From Pseudorasbora parva (taxonomy: Eukaryota; Chordata; Actinopteri; Cypriniformes; Gobionidae), in assembly GCF_024679245.1 (NCBI RefSeq), contig NC_090173.1:25386160-25450159 (forward strand): 64,000 nt of DNA, given 5' to 3'. The notes beneath the pieces were generated by a model that did not search any database, was not told where the DNA came from, and worked only from the letters and a program-made list of their open reading frames with translations. This document shows positions 39,621 to 52,400 of this stretch, in pieces; the first letter of the stretch is position 1; the number at the start of each line of letters is the position of its first letter. The position numbers and the translations under genes are program-made.

Positions 39621-42370
39621 GGTGTGTGCAGACAGGAAGACAAATACAGAAGAATCAAGTTTCAAACATGATTTAATCACAAATCAAGGCAGGCAGGCAG
39701 ACAGGCAGGCAACAGCACAACTTAACATAACATTGACCGGACAAAGACAAAGTGAACAAAATGCACTTAAATAGCAAACAGAAACGAGATGATTAGCGGA
39801 AACTTGCTGTTCCAGGCAGGTTTTTGAGCCCGTAAGTTACAACTCAAAACACAACTCACAACACTGTAGCATTCCAGGCAAAGTCACGGCAAACTGCCTG
39901 AGCGCGAGGAATTGTGGTAGATATTAACAGAGCACGGCGGACCTTACGGTGCTACAAATCAAATCATTTACAATCATTTGTGAATGTACTACATATCATT
40001 TACAATCATTTGTGTCACCAAAGGTGCTTACACCTTGCTTATTTGAGGGAAACGGCACATAAGGCAAGAGAAGCTGTTATACCTTTTATTTTTATCTTAT
40101 TTGTATATTCGGAAATTAGTTTATTAGTTTAGTTTATTAGTTTATTCGGTCATTCATCCAAAGAGGAAAAAACAACAACAACACAACAAAAACGAAACAA
40201 AAATTTAAAAAGAACAAAGCATTTTAAATTTACATTTAATCATTTAGCAGACGCTTTTATCCAAAGCGACTTGCAAAAAAGGGGAGAGCAATAGAAGCAA
40301 CGAGAAAAACAAGGCCAACAACCTGTAAGAAGTCTCAATTAATTAGCACAGTACACAATTTTTTTTATATAGCCATCTACAATAGCCACATACAACAAAA
40401 ATTCACGTAGCCTACGCAAAATACAGAACACTGGATTTTTATAGCGATGATAATATATATAATATAAATTAAATTATATAATCCTTCAACATTTGAAAGA
40501 CAAGGACAAAGACCGAAAGGGTCTACTGAAGTCTAAACTTATTATGCCTAGCCCTCTTACCATAGGACAATATATCAAGAAGAAAACAAAATCATACATA
40601 CTTTACATTACCAAAAACTGAAATTAAAACAGAATTAAATAAAGTTAATCATCTTCCCATTAGTTCACACCATTGCTATAATAATAATAATCTTATTAAT
40701 TAATCATTTATTGTATTTGGTATTAATGTATTCTTGCACCGAATGGACTGAATGTGCGACCATCAAGAAACTCCCAATTTTTGGACTTTCAGTTGAAATT
40801 CATTCAGAGATAGGAAGTTGCATCATACACCTATTTGCCAAGGACCCATTGAAGCAGCAAAAAGGTTTGTAACTGTCTATCAAATTTGGGGAAAAAATAA
40901 CCTTTATAACATGAAGTTACCACATTTGGATAATGATGAAAAAAAGATAGATGTATGTCCTAGATTGGCAGGTTTTGTGCTTTTATATTCAAATGATGGT
41001 TTACATAAAATATTTTATTTTAGTATTATTTGGAATAGATTTTTTATCCAATTTGGGTAATTTATTTATTCAAGACGGTTTATTTTTAATCTTTGTACAC
41101 TATGAGAATTTTTTAGAGCATTTACTTCATTTGACTAATTATGCATTTGGTAATTTATTATTATTATTTTTAAAAATCGATAATTTTGACCCATTGTTGG
41201 CTATTGCCACAAATATCCCTATGAGACTTATAGCTGGTTTTGTGTTTCAGGGTCACAAATGTGCATTTACTTAAAACTGTTCATGACAAGGCATTATTAC
41301 ATGATTATGCATGGTTCTGATTAAAATGTAATCAAAATGATTATTTTTCCATCGTCCCGTTGTCAAGTTAAATGTAATGTTGCATTTGTTTGCAATTTGA
41401 TTTATTAATAATTTTTTTAAATTTAATAAATACAAATTTAAATGTGTATGTTCATTTAAACAAATGAAATGTATTGTTTATTGATCTCTTTAAATAGATT
41501 TTTAATAATATTCAAGATCTTCATGTCATTTGGATCGATCATCATTTATAATATGGTGCAACCAATAAAAACAATAACTGTATTAAAATAAAAAATAAAA
41601 TATAACATTTCTGTTGCTGAAATAGGAATCACTGATACATAATACTTAAGTGAATGATATTTTAAAACATTTTTATCAATTTTATGCAATTTACAAGAAA
41701 AATAATGCTGTAAACTACATTTAAGAAGGCAACTCTGAAATTAAAAAACAAAATGTGAGAATATCTTTTGCAAAAACTCAAAAGAAATGCTAATACTTTG
41801 TTTATAAACACTTTAATTACAGAGAACTTATAAAAAAAAAAATGTTAGCATGTAATCATGTTAGGGAAATATATCAATCACAGTTGCACCGCATGACATT
41901 TTTTAAGGCCATGGCCAATTCATCTACATTAAATAACTGTAAAATCGCTTAATTTGAAATTTTAATATGAATTTATGTGTACACAACATTCTCAATGTTT
42001 GAACAATTGCAATAGATATTATTATTTTTTGCATTTTAAAATTGGCCAATTGAAAATCCTTATACGTCATTGACCCGAATACAGAAACGACCATGACCCA
42101 AATGTGTTAAGTGTGATGGACTAATGGCTTCTAATGCATGAAATTCTTAAAATCCAACTGAAAACAATCAATTTAACTGTAAAGACTGTACAGCCGATTG
42201 GACAATGGAACTGTAGCACCGACCAATATAGTTTTGGAGGTTATATGCACAGCCTGGTGTTTAATCTTTACTGATTTTACATTCCATCAGTAAGAGCAGA
42301 GTGTGAATGTTGAATTAGCAGAGCAATATCACATCTGGCTCATCTGCATGTAAGGACAGCAGGGCTTTTT
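39621..42370. other. AT-rich intergenic sequence
   Basis: 39617-39945 may be an LTR upstream of the gag-like fragment. At 40221-40277 there is a LINE tail fragment (GCAGACGCTTTTATCCAAAG), the same tail that ends the L2-like copy at 51.4 kb. 41270-42060 is very AT-rich. No gene seen. Confidence 0.45.
40221..40277 (-). mobile_element. L2-like LINE 3' tail fragment
   Basis: Carries GCAGACGCTTTTATCCAAAG plus CGACTT, identical to the tail following the LINE frame at 51583. Only the extreme 3' end is left. Confidence 0.6.
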
Positions 42371-42399
42371 TGGTGTATCGAGAGTTATATGGTATACAA

Positions 42400-43371
42400 C
42401 CAAGGAAAAAATTAAGAGACCACTTAACATTGATTTTGCAATGTTAAGTGGTATCTTAATATTTTCCAGAGCTGTATAGTGTAATGTCGGCATTATGAAA
42501 GGGGCCAAACAGTCAAGGAAAGACAAGCAGTCAAGGAATGAAAAAATAGTTTCCCAAAAAAATATTTTTTAATAAATCCAGCTATTTTTACAGCTTATTG
42601 ATGTCTGTCTGCATCGTGGGCCATCACATAGGACAAACCCCCTCCAAGTAACTGTCGATGCAAGAGCAAGCTATCTGAAAGGCATAGCAGGCACTAACCC
42701 AGACGGTTTCCAAAAAACAGAAAACCACAGCTGCAAAACTCTCCATCAGGAGCTCCACGGAGTCAATATTCATGATCGGGCTGCTATAGCCAAACCTTTG
42801 TTCACTTGTGCCAATGCCAAATGTAATTTTGGTGCTAACAGTGCAAATCATGGGCTGTGGACAATGTGAAACATGTATTGTTCTCTGATGAGTCCACCTT
42901 CTTTGCCACATCCGTGGGAGTTAGTGTGGAGAAGCCCCACAGAGCCTCAACACTCGGACTGTTGGGTGCCCAGAATGAAACGCAGGGGGGATCAGTGATG
43001 GTTTCGGGATGCAATATTATGCCATTCCCTACTGTGCTTGTTGGGCGCATCACTGTCAAAGACTACCGAACCGTTCTGGAGGACCATGTGCAAACATTGC
43101 ACTGAAGGGTGCAGTGTATCAGCAAGATAATGCACCACACACAGCAAGACTTGTGACAGAATGGTTTGATGAACATGAAAGTGAAGCTGAATATCTCCCA
43201 TGGCCTGCACAGTCACCAGATCTAAATATTTTTGAGCCGCTTTGGGGTGTTTTGAAGGAGCAAGTCAGAAAATGTTTTCCTCCACCAGCATCTAGTAGTT
43301 ACCTGCATCTTCAGGCAGGAAATGCTGAGTCCGTTACCCTCGTGACGAGTGCTATGCCAAAGAACCTCTAA
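42400..43371 (+). pseudogene. Tc1-type transposase remnant, family D
   Basis: Reads on plus with at least one frame change: LFSDESTFFATSVGVSVEKP (around 42870-42930), QGGSVMVSGC, VGRITVKDYRTVLEDH, then, in another frame, VYQQDNAPHTARLVTEWFDE and SPDLNIFEPLWGVLKEQVRK. D, D and E positions of the DDE core are visible. The helix-turn-helix part is missing. A palindrome near 42395-42475 (AGACCACTTAACATTG with TAAGTGGT) may be a collapsed terminal repeat. Confidence 0.8.
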
Positions 43372-43621
43372 TTACAATGGTCTGCTAATACACTTGCTAA
43401 GTTATCATACTCCATCTGGCCTCATGAGTCTTTCTAGAACTAAATTTACTGAGTTGTTTCTTCTAAAATTAGTAACTTAATTAGTGTTTGCTCGGTCAAC
43501 TTAACATTGCTGAGTGAAACGAACAAACTGGGCAGTGGATCTGGAGTGAGGACTTGGAATACCTGCCCTCAATTTAAAATGAGTTTATCCAATTAGTTAT
43601 TTTTGCATTTTGTTTCTAAAA

Positions 43622-43715
<94 letters not shown>

Positions 43716-44046
43716 GTAACAGTGAGAAATCCAAATGGTTTTTATTTACTCAAATATATTTTGTCATTTGTTCATTGTGGCGAGGTAGATGAGCGAGAGA
43801 TGTGCACCGTAAACCCAAATAAGTTACCAGAACTCAAAAAAAATTGAGGCAATCAGTTGATTAACTGAAAAGGCACAATTTACCAGAACTTAAAAGGTTG
43901 GATTACTTGTACCTTTTGATAACAGTTAAATTGAAGTGCTCATTTAGCTCAACTCAAATATTTTGCAGTTAATATGACTTACCGTTTTCTGTTAAGGTAA
44001 CTCAATTATTTTCAGTTATTTCAGTTATGATACTGTTTATCGAGAA

Positions 44047-44077
<31 letters not shown>

Positions 44078-44105
44078 GAACAATATATATGGTTGCAACA
44101 TATAT
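43372..44105. other. Intergenic with (AT)n tracts
   Basis: No gene. (TA)n at 43626-43714 and a shorter interrupted one at 44045-44090 that abuts the LTR end of the next element. Confidence 0.6.
43626..43714. repeat. (TA)n microsatellite
   Basis: About 44 TA units. Confidence 0.97.
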
Positions 44106-44305
44106 TGTGACACCATGAGAGGTTCGGGATCTTAGAGTTGCGCAGGTTCCCTGGACAAACACCACTTCAACAGTTTCTTCAGTATGCAGGCGTGCAATTT
44201 TTAATGATTAAACAAAAGACAAGCAAACTTAAATATCAGCTCACGACAAGACAACTTAATATTTCCTTGGCTCCCGATCCTCTCCTTCCACAGCCACAGC
44301 CACAG

Positions 44306-44401
<96 letters not shown>

Positions 44402-44603
44402 TTATATCCTGTTCCTCGTCTCATAGCTGCACCTGTTCTCTCAGGCAGCCTGGGTTTTGTAGTCCTTAACAGGCAGCCATCTTGCTCCCTCGTGTCCACG
44501 TAGGGTAACCTGGGAAGGGTAATTTTTACAAGACGCCCTCTTGCTCCAGCCATCCTAGAGCAATGTATCTGTCTTCTACCAAATGCCCTCTTATGATGCC
44601 ACA
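44106..44603 (-). mobile_element. LTR of a second Ty3/gypsy element
   Basis: In element (minus) orientation the LTR starts TGTGGCATCATAAG just after a polypurine tract and ends ATGGTGTCACA, next to an AT tract. It includes a long (CA)n at 44308-44398. The start is fixed by the purine tract GGAGGGGGGTA, and the end by the TG..CA symmetry. No second LTR is seen. Confidence 0.75.
44308..44398. repeat. (CA)n microsatellite inside the LTR
   Basis: About 45 CA units within the LTR. Confidence 0.97.
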
Positions 44604-44930
44604 TACCCCCCTCCATTGCTCTGAGGCCCTTGGTTGGCAGGCCGCTGTGAAGAGGACATCCTTGTGCGAGAGGGCATCAGCATTTCCATATAGTCCTGGC
44701 CTGTGGACAACAGAGAAGTTAAATGCTTTCAGACTTAGAAACCATCTAGTTATTCTGCCATTGCTCTTTTTATTCTGGGCCATCCATTGCAGCGATGCAT
44801 GGACTGTCATCAATACAAATTTCCTCCCCAATAAGTAGTACTTGAGTGTCTCTAGTGCCCATTTAACAGCCAGTCACTCCTTCTCCGCTTCGCGTAGGGC
44901 GGTTCTTCGCCTCTACGCCGTGCATTAAAA
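44604..44930 (-). pseudogene. Ty3/gypsy RNase H C-terminal part
   Basis: Readable segments: LAVKWALETLKYYLLGRKFV, ASLQWMAQNKKSNGRITRWF, FSVVHRPGLYGNADALS. This is the connection/RNase H region of gypsy pol; the usual TDH reads TVH here and a TGA interrupts near 44875. After NADALSHKD only about 20 codons remain before the purine tract and LTR, so RNase H is the last pol domain. No integrase follows. Confidence 0.85.
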
Positions 44931-46680
44931 TCCTTTAATGCATGGCTAGCCGTGGATTATCCCTTACATATTACTCAATATTGTTGTGTGGAATCACCCA
45001 ACACTGCTTTTTTATAAAGTATTTTTTTGAGTGCATATTACTGCCACTTGAGTGGATCTGTCTTAATAAGAAATGAATAAGTGGACTCCATCATAAAGCT
45101 GGTCCACAAAGACCCCATATAACGCTCCAGGCGATGGAAACAGTGAAAAATAAATGCAAAGAGCCTTTCTCAGCACCTCTAGTAAGGCTTGATTATCAAG
45201 ATGATGAAAGTTTTATAGAGCATCTGTGCTGGGATTTATTTAAGAAGAAAAGTATGTACGAGCAAGAAATGCACATGTAGGAGAGATGGAAGTAGGAAAG
45301 AGATTGGGCAAGGGTGGGTGCTTGGTGAAAGATACGGTCTGAATATATAACTATTGATGTGTGGTAAGAAGGGGAATGGAGAGAGATACGCCGGCTCTCA
45401 CATTCGAGATGTGCCATTTGGTTGCATTTGTCATGAGGAGTTAATGAGAAAAGGCTTTTGGTGCTGTATAAACACACACCTCTGTTTGACACTTCAACAT
45501 ACAGGCCTGATTAGTTTGATGAGTGGTAGACATGCATTTGCACATGCAAGTGCAGCATTTATTGTGCAATTTTGTGCTATTAAAGCAGCTATGTAAGAAA
45601 GAGATGGGTCAATAACGCTCTTTTTTAAATAAATAAAAATTGCAGGTCATACAAAGAAATATGTGAATACACCTTTATGATGAAACCTAATTTGTGAAAT
45701 AATGAAAAATATTTTTTATATAATATTTTGGGGGGAGACTAATTAAAAATAGCATGGTGATACAACTATACTGATAATTAAATTAATTAAAGACTTGTAT
45801 CTGTCATTCCCTAAACTGATGCTGTGTTGACTACAAAAGGAGGTCCTACAAAAAAAGGGTTAGATCAAGTTAAAAAGGAGCTCTTTAAGGTAACTATTGC
45901 AGGATACCACTTGAAAATCACTGCTAAACTAGCTGAAAAACACTGCTTTATCTTGAGGCAATATGTAAAAGAGTGAAGATTGTCTATATAGAATATCATG
46001 AAATGAGATAAAGAGAGAGATAAAGAGGAAGAAAAGATTCTTTTAGAAGCGGAATGCTCTTGTATCTAAATTCCTCTTTTTAGCACCTTTCATTGATTTT
46101 TTTCCCTCTAATCCAGACTTGAACAGATTTAATAGAGTTGATGTGAAGATATAAGTAGCTCAGATGGAAGATATTGAGCTAAATGTTTTACTTGATATCT
46201 CAGAGCCAAATGCACTCATAATAAATAAAGCTGTCTTGTTTTTCAACCTCTCTCGCTTTCTCTCATCTTGTTTCTCAATGCGCCCGCAGTGACAGGGCTT
46301 TCAAAAATAGCCACTCTTCCTCCTGATTACGGCACGCGTCTTGATTAATTACAGTGTTTGAGGTGTTACTGTGGAGTGGGTGTGATCGTTGTGGGAGAAG
46401 AGCATTGAAATGAGTGAGAGAAGAGGAGAGTGGGAGCACACAGAAGGAAATATGTAGCGCTTTCATTAAACTCTCGTGCCTCCAAAAGTTTGCTGAAATT
46501 AACTCACTGATTCAACAACGGAGGAACATTTAACGTCCAGTCTTTTCCTTTCTTTTCCACTATAAAGCTTGATAGCAACGATATGCCTCAAATCTTTTGA
46601 ATATTCAGATTTAATATGACTTCTGACCTGTAAGGTTGCCAGAATAATGATCATACACTGTTTGTTAATTGGCCACAAGA
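44931..46680. other. Largely unique intergenic sequence
   Basis: Low in recognisable repeats. 45100-45600 and 45940-46480 are candidate conserved non-coding stretches by their lack of repeat hallmarks. Open frames of 63-98 aa have no domains. Confidence 0.4.
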
Positions 46681-46682
46681 TA

Positions 46683-47117
46683 ACTGGCTCCCCGACTGAG
46701 TCTGGTTTCTCCCAAGGTTTATTTTTCTCCCTCACGCCCTGATGTAGTTTTGGTTCCTTGCCACTGTCGCCTTTGGCTTTGCTTGCTCAGTTGAGGACAC
46801 TGAAATTTCAACTAAATATCCAAATAAATTGAATTAATAAACTAAATTAACTATATCAATTACTGATATGCCCACATTGTCGCTATCTGATAATTGAAAC
46901 TAGCTGGATGACTTCAGCGTTTTCTCCAAATTCTGTAGCATTATTTGTTAACACTGAAGCTGCTTTTAAACAATTGGCATTGTAAAAAGCGCTAAATGAA
47001 TAAAGTTGACTTGACTTGAAAAAAGTTTTTTAAAAAAAGAGACTTTTTGGCATTGTAACAATTGGCATTGTAAAAAGCGCTAAATGAATAAAGTTGACTT
47101 GACTTGAAAAAAGTTTC
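46683..47117 (+). mobile_element. LINE 3' tail with tandem duplication
   Basis: Contains GTCTGGTTTCTCCCAAGG and GGTTCCTTGCCACTGTCGCC, motifs common to fish LINE 3' UTRs, then a terminal block AAAAAGCGCTAAATGAATAA plus AGTTGACTTGACTTG. That block occurs twice, near 46985-47025 and 47072-47112. Confidence 0.6.
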
Positions 47118-48020
47118 AAGAAAAAAGAGGCGTGCAAACCTGCTCGAGGGCTGACGTTCTCCAATTTGCCCCAAATATGCCTGAAAGCTTCTAGTAGGCC
47201 TGAAGACCTTGGTTAGCTGGTTCAGGTGTGTTTAATATGGGTTGGAGCTGAACTCTGCAGGTCAGTGGCCCTCCAGGAGCAGGGCTGGAAACATGCTTCA
47301 GATTCTTTATTCAAATGTTCTTCACACTAAGAGATTTTTTTTATTTTTAAAGAAGTTTACTGAAAGGTTCTTTAGGGAACCAACAAAATATATATATATA
47401 TATACGAAATACCAGTTTGCAATATCAAGCAGCAAAACAAGCTGTTTAGTACAGCTAAAAATAACTGGAAATTAATCAGATCAGAAGCCAGACACATTCA
47501 ATTTTGAAACTGCTCCATCGCTTTTACGTGAATTTTTTTAATTATTTTTTTTTCCAATTAATTTGCAATTCAAAATCGAATTTAAACCTGAGCATCTTAG
47601 AGAAAATTCTAAATGAAACAATATGATGGAAAATGATTAAAAACTATTCACAATTTTAAATCCATTTCAACTCACATTTCACATGACAGCTCATGACTCT
47701 CAGGATGTTGTGGATCATCGTGCTGGAGAACAAGATCATCAGATTTAACACTAACTTGTTGAGTTCATGCATCTTGAGTATTGCTCTAGTAAAGTAAAAG
47801 AGACAACTGAAATTCTCAAATTCATCTTCGTATTTGAATCTCCTTTTGTAATAGATATAAATTGGATTAATTTAGAAAACTACTAAATTACAAAAAAAAA
47901 ACTAAAGCTAGTAGGGTACTATAGCTTTTATTGATCGTTATAAGCCGTAATACACAAACAGCCCTGGACAAAAAGTAGTAAGTATATGGCGTATGCGTGC
48001 GTATGGCCCAGACTACGCCA
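47118..48020. other. Intergenic; MITE fragment at the left
   Basis: 47150-47295 contains GGTTGGAGCTGAACTCTGCA and GGCCCTCCAGGAGCAGGG, resembling the ends of small hAT-type elements. The rest is unassigned AT-rich DNA. Confidence 0.45.
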
Positions 48021-48022
48021 CT

Positions 48023-48350
48023 GATGCACATGAACTTTAATGACATCCCATTCCTAATCTGTAGGGTGTAGTATAGAAATGGCCCACCGTTTGCAGCTAT
48101 TACAGCTTCCACTCTTTCGGGAAAGCTTTCCACAAGGTTTAGATGACGTGCTTTACACCACTGCATCTGACGCTTTGCATTGCACTTAGCTAAGTGGCTT
48201 GGATGCAGCTGCTCAGCCATGGAAACCCACTCCACAAAGCTCTCTACACACTGTTCTTGAACTAAACTGAAGGCCACATGAAGTTTGGAGGTCTGTTTTG
48301 ACTCTGCAGAAAGTTGACGACTTCTGCACCGGTCATGAGTATGAGGTAAC
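48023..48350 (-). mobile_element. Tc1/mariner element, family B, copy 3 (fragment)
   Basis: ATGAACTTTAATGACATCCC and the following 100 bp match the left part of copies 1 and 2; an internal join near 48145 removes the middle. The minus frame includes transposase-like pieces. No intact terminus. Confidence 0.8.
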
Positions 48351-48378
48351 GCAGCTCTGTTTATCATATTAGATGCAT

Positions 48379-48942
48379 TTAAAGGGTTAGTTCACCCAAA
48401 AATGAAATTAATTTCATTAATGGCTCACCCCAATGATGTTCCACACCCGTAAGACCTCCATTCATCTTCAGAACACAAAATTTTTGTTTTCAAACCTCAA
48501 ATAAAGAATCAACCGATCGTGAATCAGCAGATTGATTCGTGATTCGTATCGCCAATGTCACGTGATTTCAGCAATTTGATACGCAATCCGAATCATGATT
48601 CATGACCGTTTGATTCTTTATTTGAGGAACACGGAAGAGAAGACAATGCTGAATAAAGTCAGTTTTTTTTGTTATTTTTGGACCAAAATGTATTGTCGAC
48701 GCTTCAAAAGAGTCTAACTAACTAACTGATGTCACATATGGACTACTTTGATGATGTTTTTATTACCTTCTGCACGTGACAGCAAGTGGGCATACACTTA
48801 CATTCAAAGGACAGAAAGGCCTCAGGCTAATCTAAAATATCTTAAACTGTGTTCCGAGGATGAACAGAGCTCTTATGGGTGTGGAACGACATTGGGGTCA
48901 TTAATGACATACATTTTATTTTTGGGTGAACTAACCCTTTAA
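48379..48942. mobile_element. Fold-back TTAA element family 3, copy next to Tc1
   Basis: Ends TTAA-AGGGTTAGTTCACCC and GGGTGAACTAACCCT-TTAA. Arms pair around a centre near 48570. It begins under 30 bp from the Tc1 fragment. Confidence 0.87.
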
Positions 48943-51376
48943 GTGTTTAAAATGCACACTTGCACACTGCTAAAGTAAAGCGTTTCTGCAAAATAAAACC
49001 GAAAACCGAGGGTAACGCAGATATGATGCAAATGACATGCGACTCCTTCGGACAGCAATTTTCTCACAATTTACAAATAGTTGGTAGCATTTGGGTACTG
49101 TAAGAAATCAACTGAACAAAATATATAACACTGGCCTGGTGGTTTTTGGATATTATACTGCAAAAATACTACACAGTGCACCTTTAAAACAAAATGTGCA
49201 AATTGATTCAGCTCAGTGACTGATTCTCCTGTATGAGAAATGATTTTAGTGGTTTTCTTCTTTCATGCATGAAACCCAAGAAGTCTTACTCCTCTTGACT
49301 TTGACCACAGCTTTCTTTTCTTTTTTTAAAGTATTTTTTATTTCTTTATTGGCATTAGCCTGTGGCCTGCATATTTGAGACTACACACCAGTGCAAATAT
49401 AAACACACTGTATTTAATGTAAAACAGTTTACCACAGAAATGCGCTGCCTGGGCAATCCCTAATTGCCTAAACATGCACATAATGGTTGGCATGTTTAAA
49501 TGAGCTCTTTTTGAATCTGTGATTTCCTTTTAATGTGTGCATGTACCCAGTTTAAGTACCTGTTAGAAGTGTTTTAGTTTATTCACTGATTATAGTTCAG
49601 TTCTTTTCTTCATTTGTCTTCCACAAAAGACAGTTCTACGTGTTTGGCATGACATGATGTAAATAATGACTTTTTTTTTAAATTATGTACCGTTCCTTTA
49701 TGTACAGTATCACTAAATAGGACTACCTTTATTAAGACAATAGCCATCAGTCCTTTTTGTGTCAAAAACAACTATATAGTGCCACCCAGTGGATATTTTG
49801 GGTACTCAAAGCACTAATATTTAAGGGGCAAGCAAAAGCATTTGTTTTCAGTTATGTTTTTACAGATGAAGTTTCTAGGTCATTCTGCCCATGCATCTTT
49901 AGGTGCCAAGTAGGCTAACCTTTAAGAATTTGAGCTGAAAAAAACATTAAAGGAAAATGATCTTACATCATAAGACAAAAAAAGAAAGAAACTGCAACAA
50001 TTTGCTTTAAGATTCAGTAAGAGTTGTTTATCATTATCTATAGTCTTATTACATATTTTGTTCATAGCTGAATCATCAGGGTAATGAAAACATATTGATT
50101 AAAAACCTGGCATGTAATGGTCAAACTAAAGTTAGACTAGATTGTGATCCCATCACAGAGAATCTTAATGCCAAGTGTAAAAGAGCCCTATGGTATCTGG
50201 GAAACTCTGAAATAAATAAAGATCCATATGACTGAATTCTGAGATTATATTCACCACATTATTCATAGCTTCAGTTAGCCTATGAGAGGGTGGGGAACGT
50301 TGATCCAGAAGGGCCACTCTCTTGCAGTTTTGCTCCAACCCTGAAAACAAGAACAAGAAAAACACTCACCTGCCTGTAACTTTAGTAATCCTGAAGACCT
50401 TGATTCGCTTCAGGTGCGTTTGATTAGGGTTGGAGCTAAACTCTGCAAAAGAGTTGCCCTTCTGGATCAAAGTTCCCCACCCCTAGTTATATAATATGAT
50501 ATATGACAATTTAAGATCCCCTTTTCAATTTAAGAAAGTTTTTTTTGTCATGTGTTTCTTTGGCCGCGTCCGAAACCTGGAAAATGCTGCCTTCAGAGGA
50601 CTCCAAGGTAGGAAGGCAGTAAGGCACGTCCGAATGATCTAATGTTAACTTCACTTCCTGTCACTTCCTGCTGGTCAGTTTGTGAGTAATTTTTGCCAAC
50701 ATGTTCCACTTCTGAGGTCATTTTTAGCGAAAAATTGCTACTGTGGTAATTAAATATTTGTTTAGTTCTCACCAAAGCTCGCTCTATTTTGCTGTAGATC
50801 ATTGAACTGTCACACTGCCTTAGAAATCAGTTTTGTGAGGTGCCTTTATACACAAACGCAAGTCTGATACGGCAGCGAGGCAACAAATCAGCTGCCTATA
50901 GCAGACAAACACTGAACCAACGTTGAATCAATGTTAATGCATTGACTGAAATATCATTGAATCTATATAGAAATACAACATTGATTTTTTCATCAGGTTT
51001 ACACCCTGAAATAATGTTATTTTAATGATGAAAAATAGATCAATGGGCTTAAATCAATAGTTTTTCAACTAAAATAAAATAACTTATTTTACAGTGAATC
51101 AATGTTGAATCAATGTTAATGCATTGACTGAAATATCTTTGATTCTATATAGAAATACAACATTGATTTTTCATCAGGTTTGCACTGTAATTGTCCAGTT
51201 AATTGTCTCTTTATTTTATTCCTTTCGGTCAGAGACCATGTATGGCTGCAATCGATATGATTTTGTATCAAAAAGTCACTCAAAGTAAACACCATCCTTC
51301 ATTTTACATGCAAATGTATTTGTTTATGCCCCCACAGTTACAACAAGAAATCTCACATTGACTTAAAACAATAACA
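48943..51376. other. Intergenic with one palindromic MITE
   Basis: Contains the right-end motif of a TTAA element near 49165-49190 and the small element at 50289-50484. 50930-51180 holds two copies of a TTGAATCAATGTTAATGCAT segment about 170 bp apart. No gene. Confidence 0.5.
50289..50484. mobile_element. Palindromic MITE, hAT-like
   Basis: Left GGGTGGGGAACGTTGATCCA is mirrored at the right by TGGATCAAAGTTCCCCACCC. About 195 bp, non-coding. I could not find a convincing 8-bp target duplication. Confidence 0.65.
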
Positions 51377-52400
51377 TTTACATTTACATTTACATTTATG
51401 CATTTAGCAGACGCTTTTATCCAAAGCGACTTACAACTCAGGAGAACAGGAAGCGATCCGTCAAGAAGAGGCAACGAAACACAAAAAGTGCCCTAAATAC
51501 CAAGATTTGTACACTGCTCAGAGTAGCAAAGACCAGAAAAGGAAAGAAGAAGGGAGAAATAGAGGGGGAAAGAGTTTTTTTTTTAATGTAAGATTAAGTG
51601 CTCATGGAAGAGATGAGTTTTTACCTGTCTTTTGAATGAAGCGAGTGATTCTGTTGTGCGTATGGAGGACGGAAGATCGTTCCACCAACCAGGAACAATG
51701 AAAGAAAAAGTTCTAGAGAGGGATTTCATGCCTCTCTGTGATGGTACCACAAGCCTTCGCTCATTAGCTGAGCGAAGGCTTCTGGTGGGTGTGTAGACTC
51801 GTAGGAGTGAGTCGAAGTATGCGGGTGCTGCGCTTGTGGAAGATCCATAAGCAAGAGTCAGGGCTTTGAATTTGATCCGGGCAGCGAGTGGCAGCCAATG
51901 TAGAGAGATGAATAGAGGTGTGACATGAGCCCTTTTGGGCTCATTGAATACGAGACGTGCTGCAGCATTCTGGATCATTTGCAGCGGTTTGATTGCACAA
52001 GATAGAAGTCCAGCCAGAAGCGCATTGCAATAGTCAAGTCTAGAAATGACCAGGGCTTGGACAAGAAGCTGTGTTGCATGCTCCGTAAGGAACGGTCTGA
52101 TTTTCCTGATGTTGTGCAATGCAAACCTGCATGACCGAGCCGTCTTCGAGATGTGGTCTTTGAAGGACAGCTGGTCATCAAAGATTACTCCAAGATTTCT
52201 GACTGACCCTGAAGGAGTAATCAGAGATGAACCTAGCTGGATGGTAAAATCATGTTGTATGGTGGGGTTAGCAGGGAAAACAAGCAGCTCAGTCTTTGCT
52301 AGATTGAGCTGCAGGTGATGTTTTTTCATCCATGCCGAGATGTCCGCCAGACAGCTTGAGATTCGTGCAGCTACTGTGGGATCATCTGGTTTAACATCTG
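51377..52400 (-). mobile_element. L2-like LINE, 5'-truncated, with (ACATTT)n tail
   Basis: ORF2 end at 51583 plus a 3' tail with GCAGACGCTTTTATCCAAAG and a terminal run of ACATTT units (51377-51405), as expected for self-primed L2/CR1-clade insertions. Confidence 0.85.
51583..52400 (-). pseudogene. L2-like LINE reverse transcriptase C-terminal region
   Basis: About 270 codons open: SDVKPDDPTVAARISSCLAD, NLAKTELLVFP, LGVIFDDQLSFKDHI, ISRLDYCNALLAGL, QNAAARLVFNEPKRAHVTPL, WWNDLPSSIRTTESLASFKR, ending LFHEHLILH and stop. These are the RT thumb and post-RT motifs of L2-type elements. The RT palm with its catalytic box and the endonuclease are missing. The open frame extends about 65 codons further upstream as unrelated sequence. 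Confidence 0.88.
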
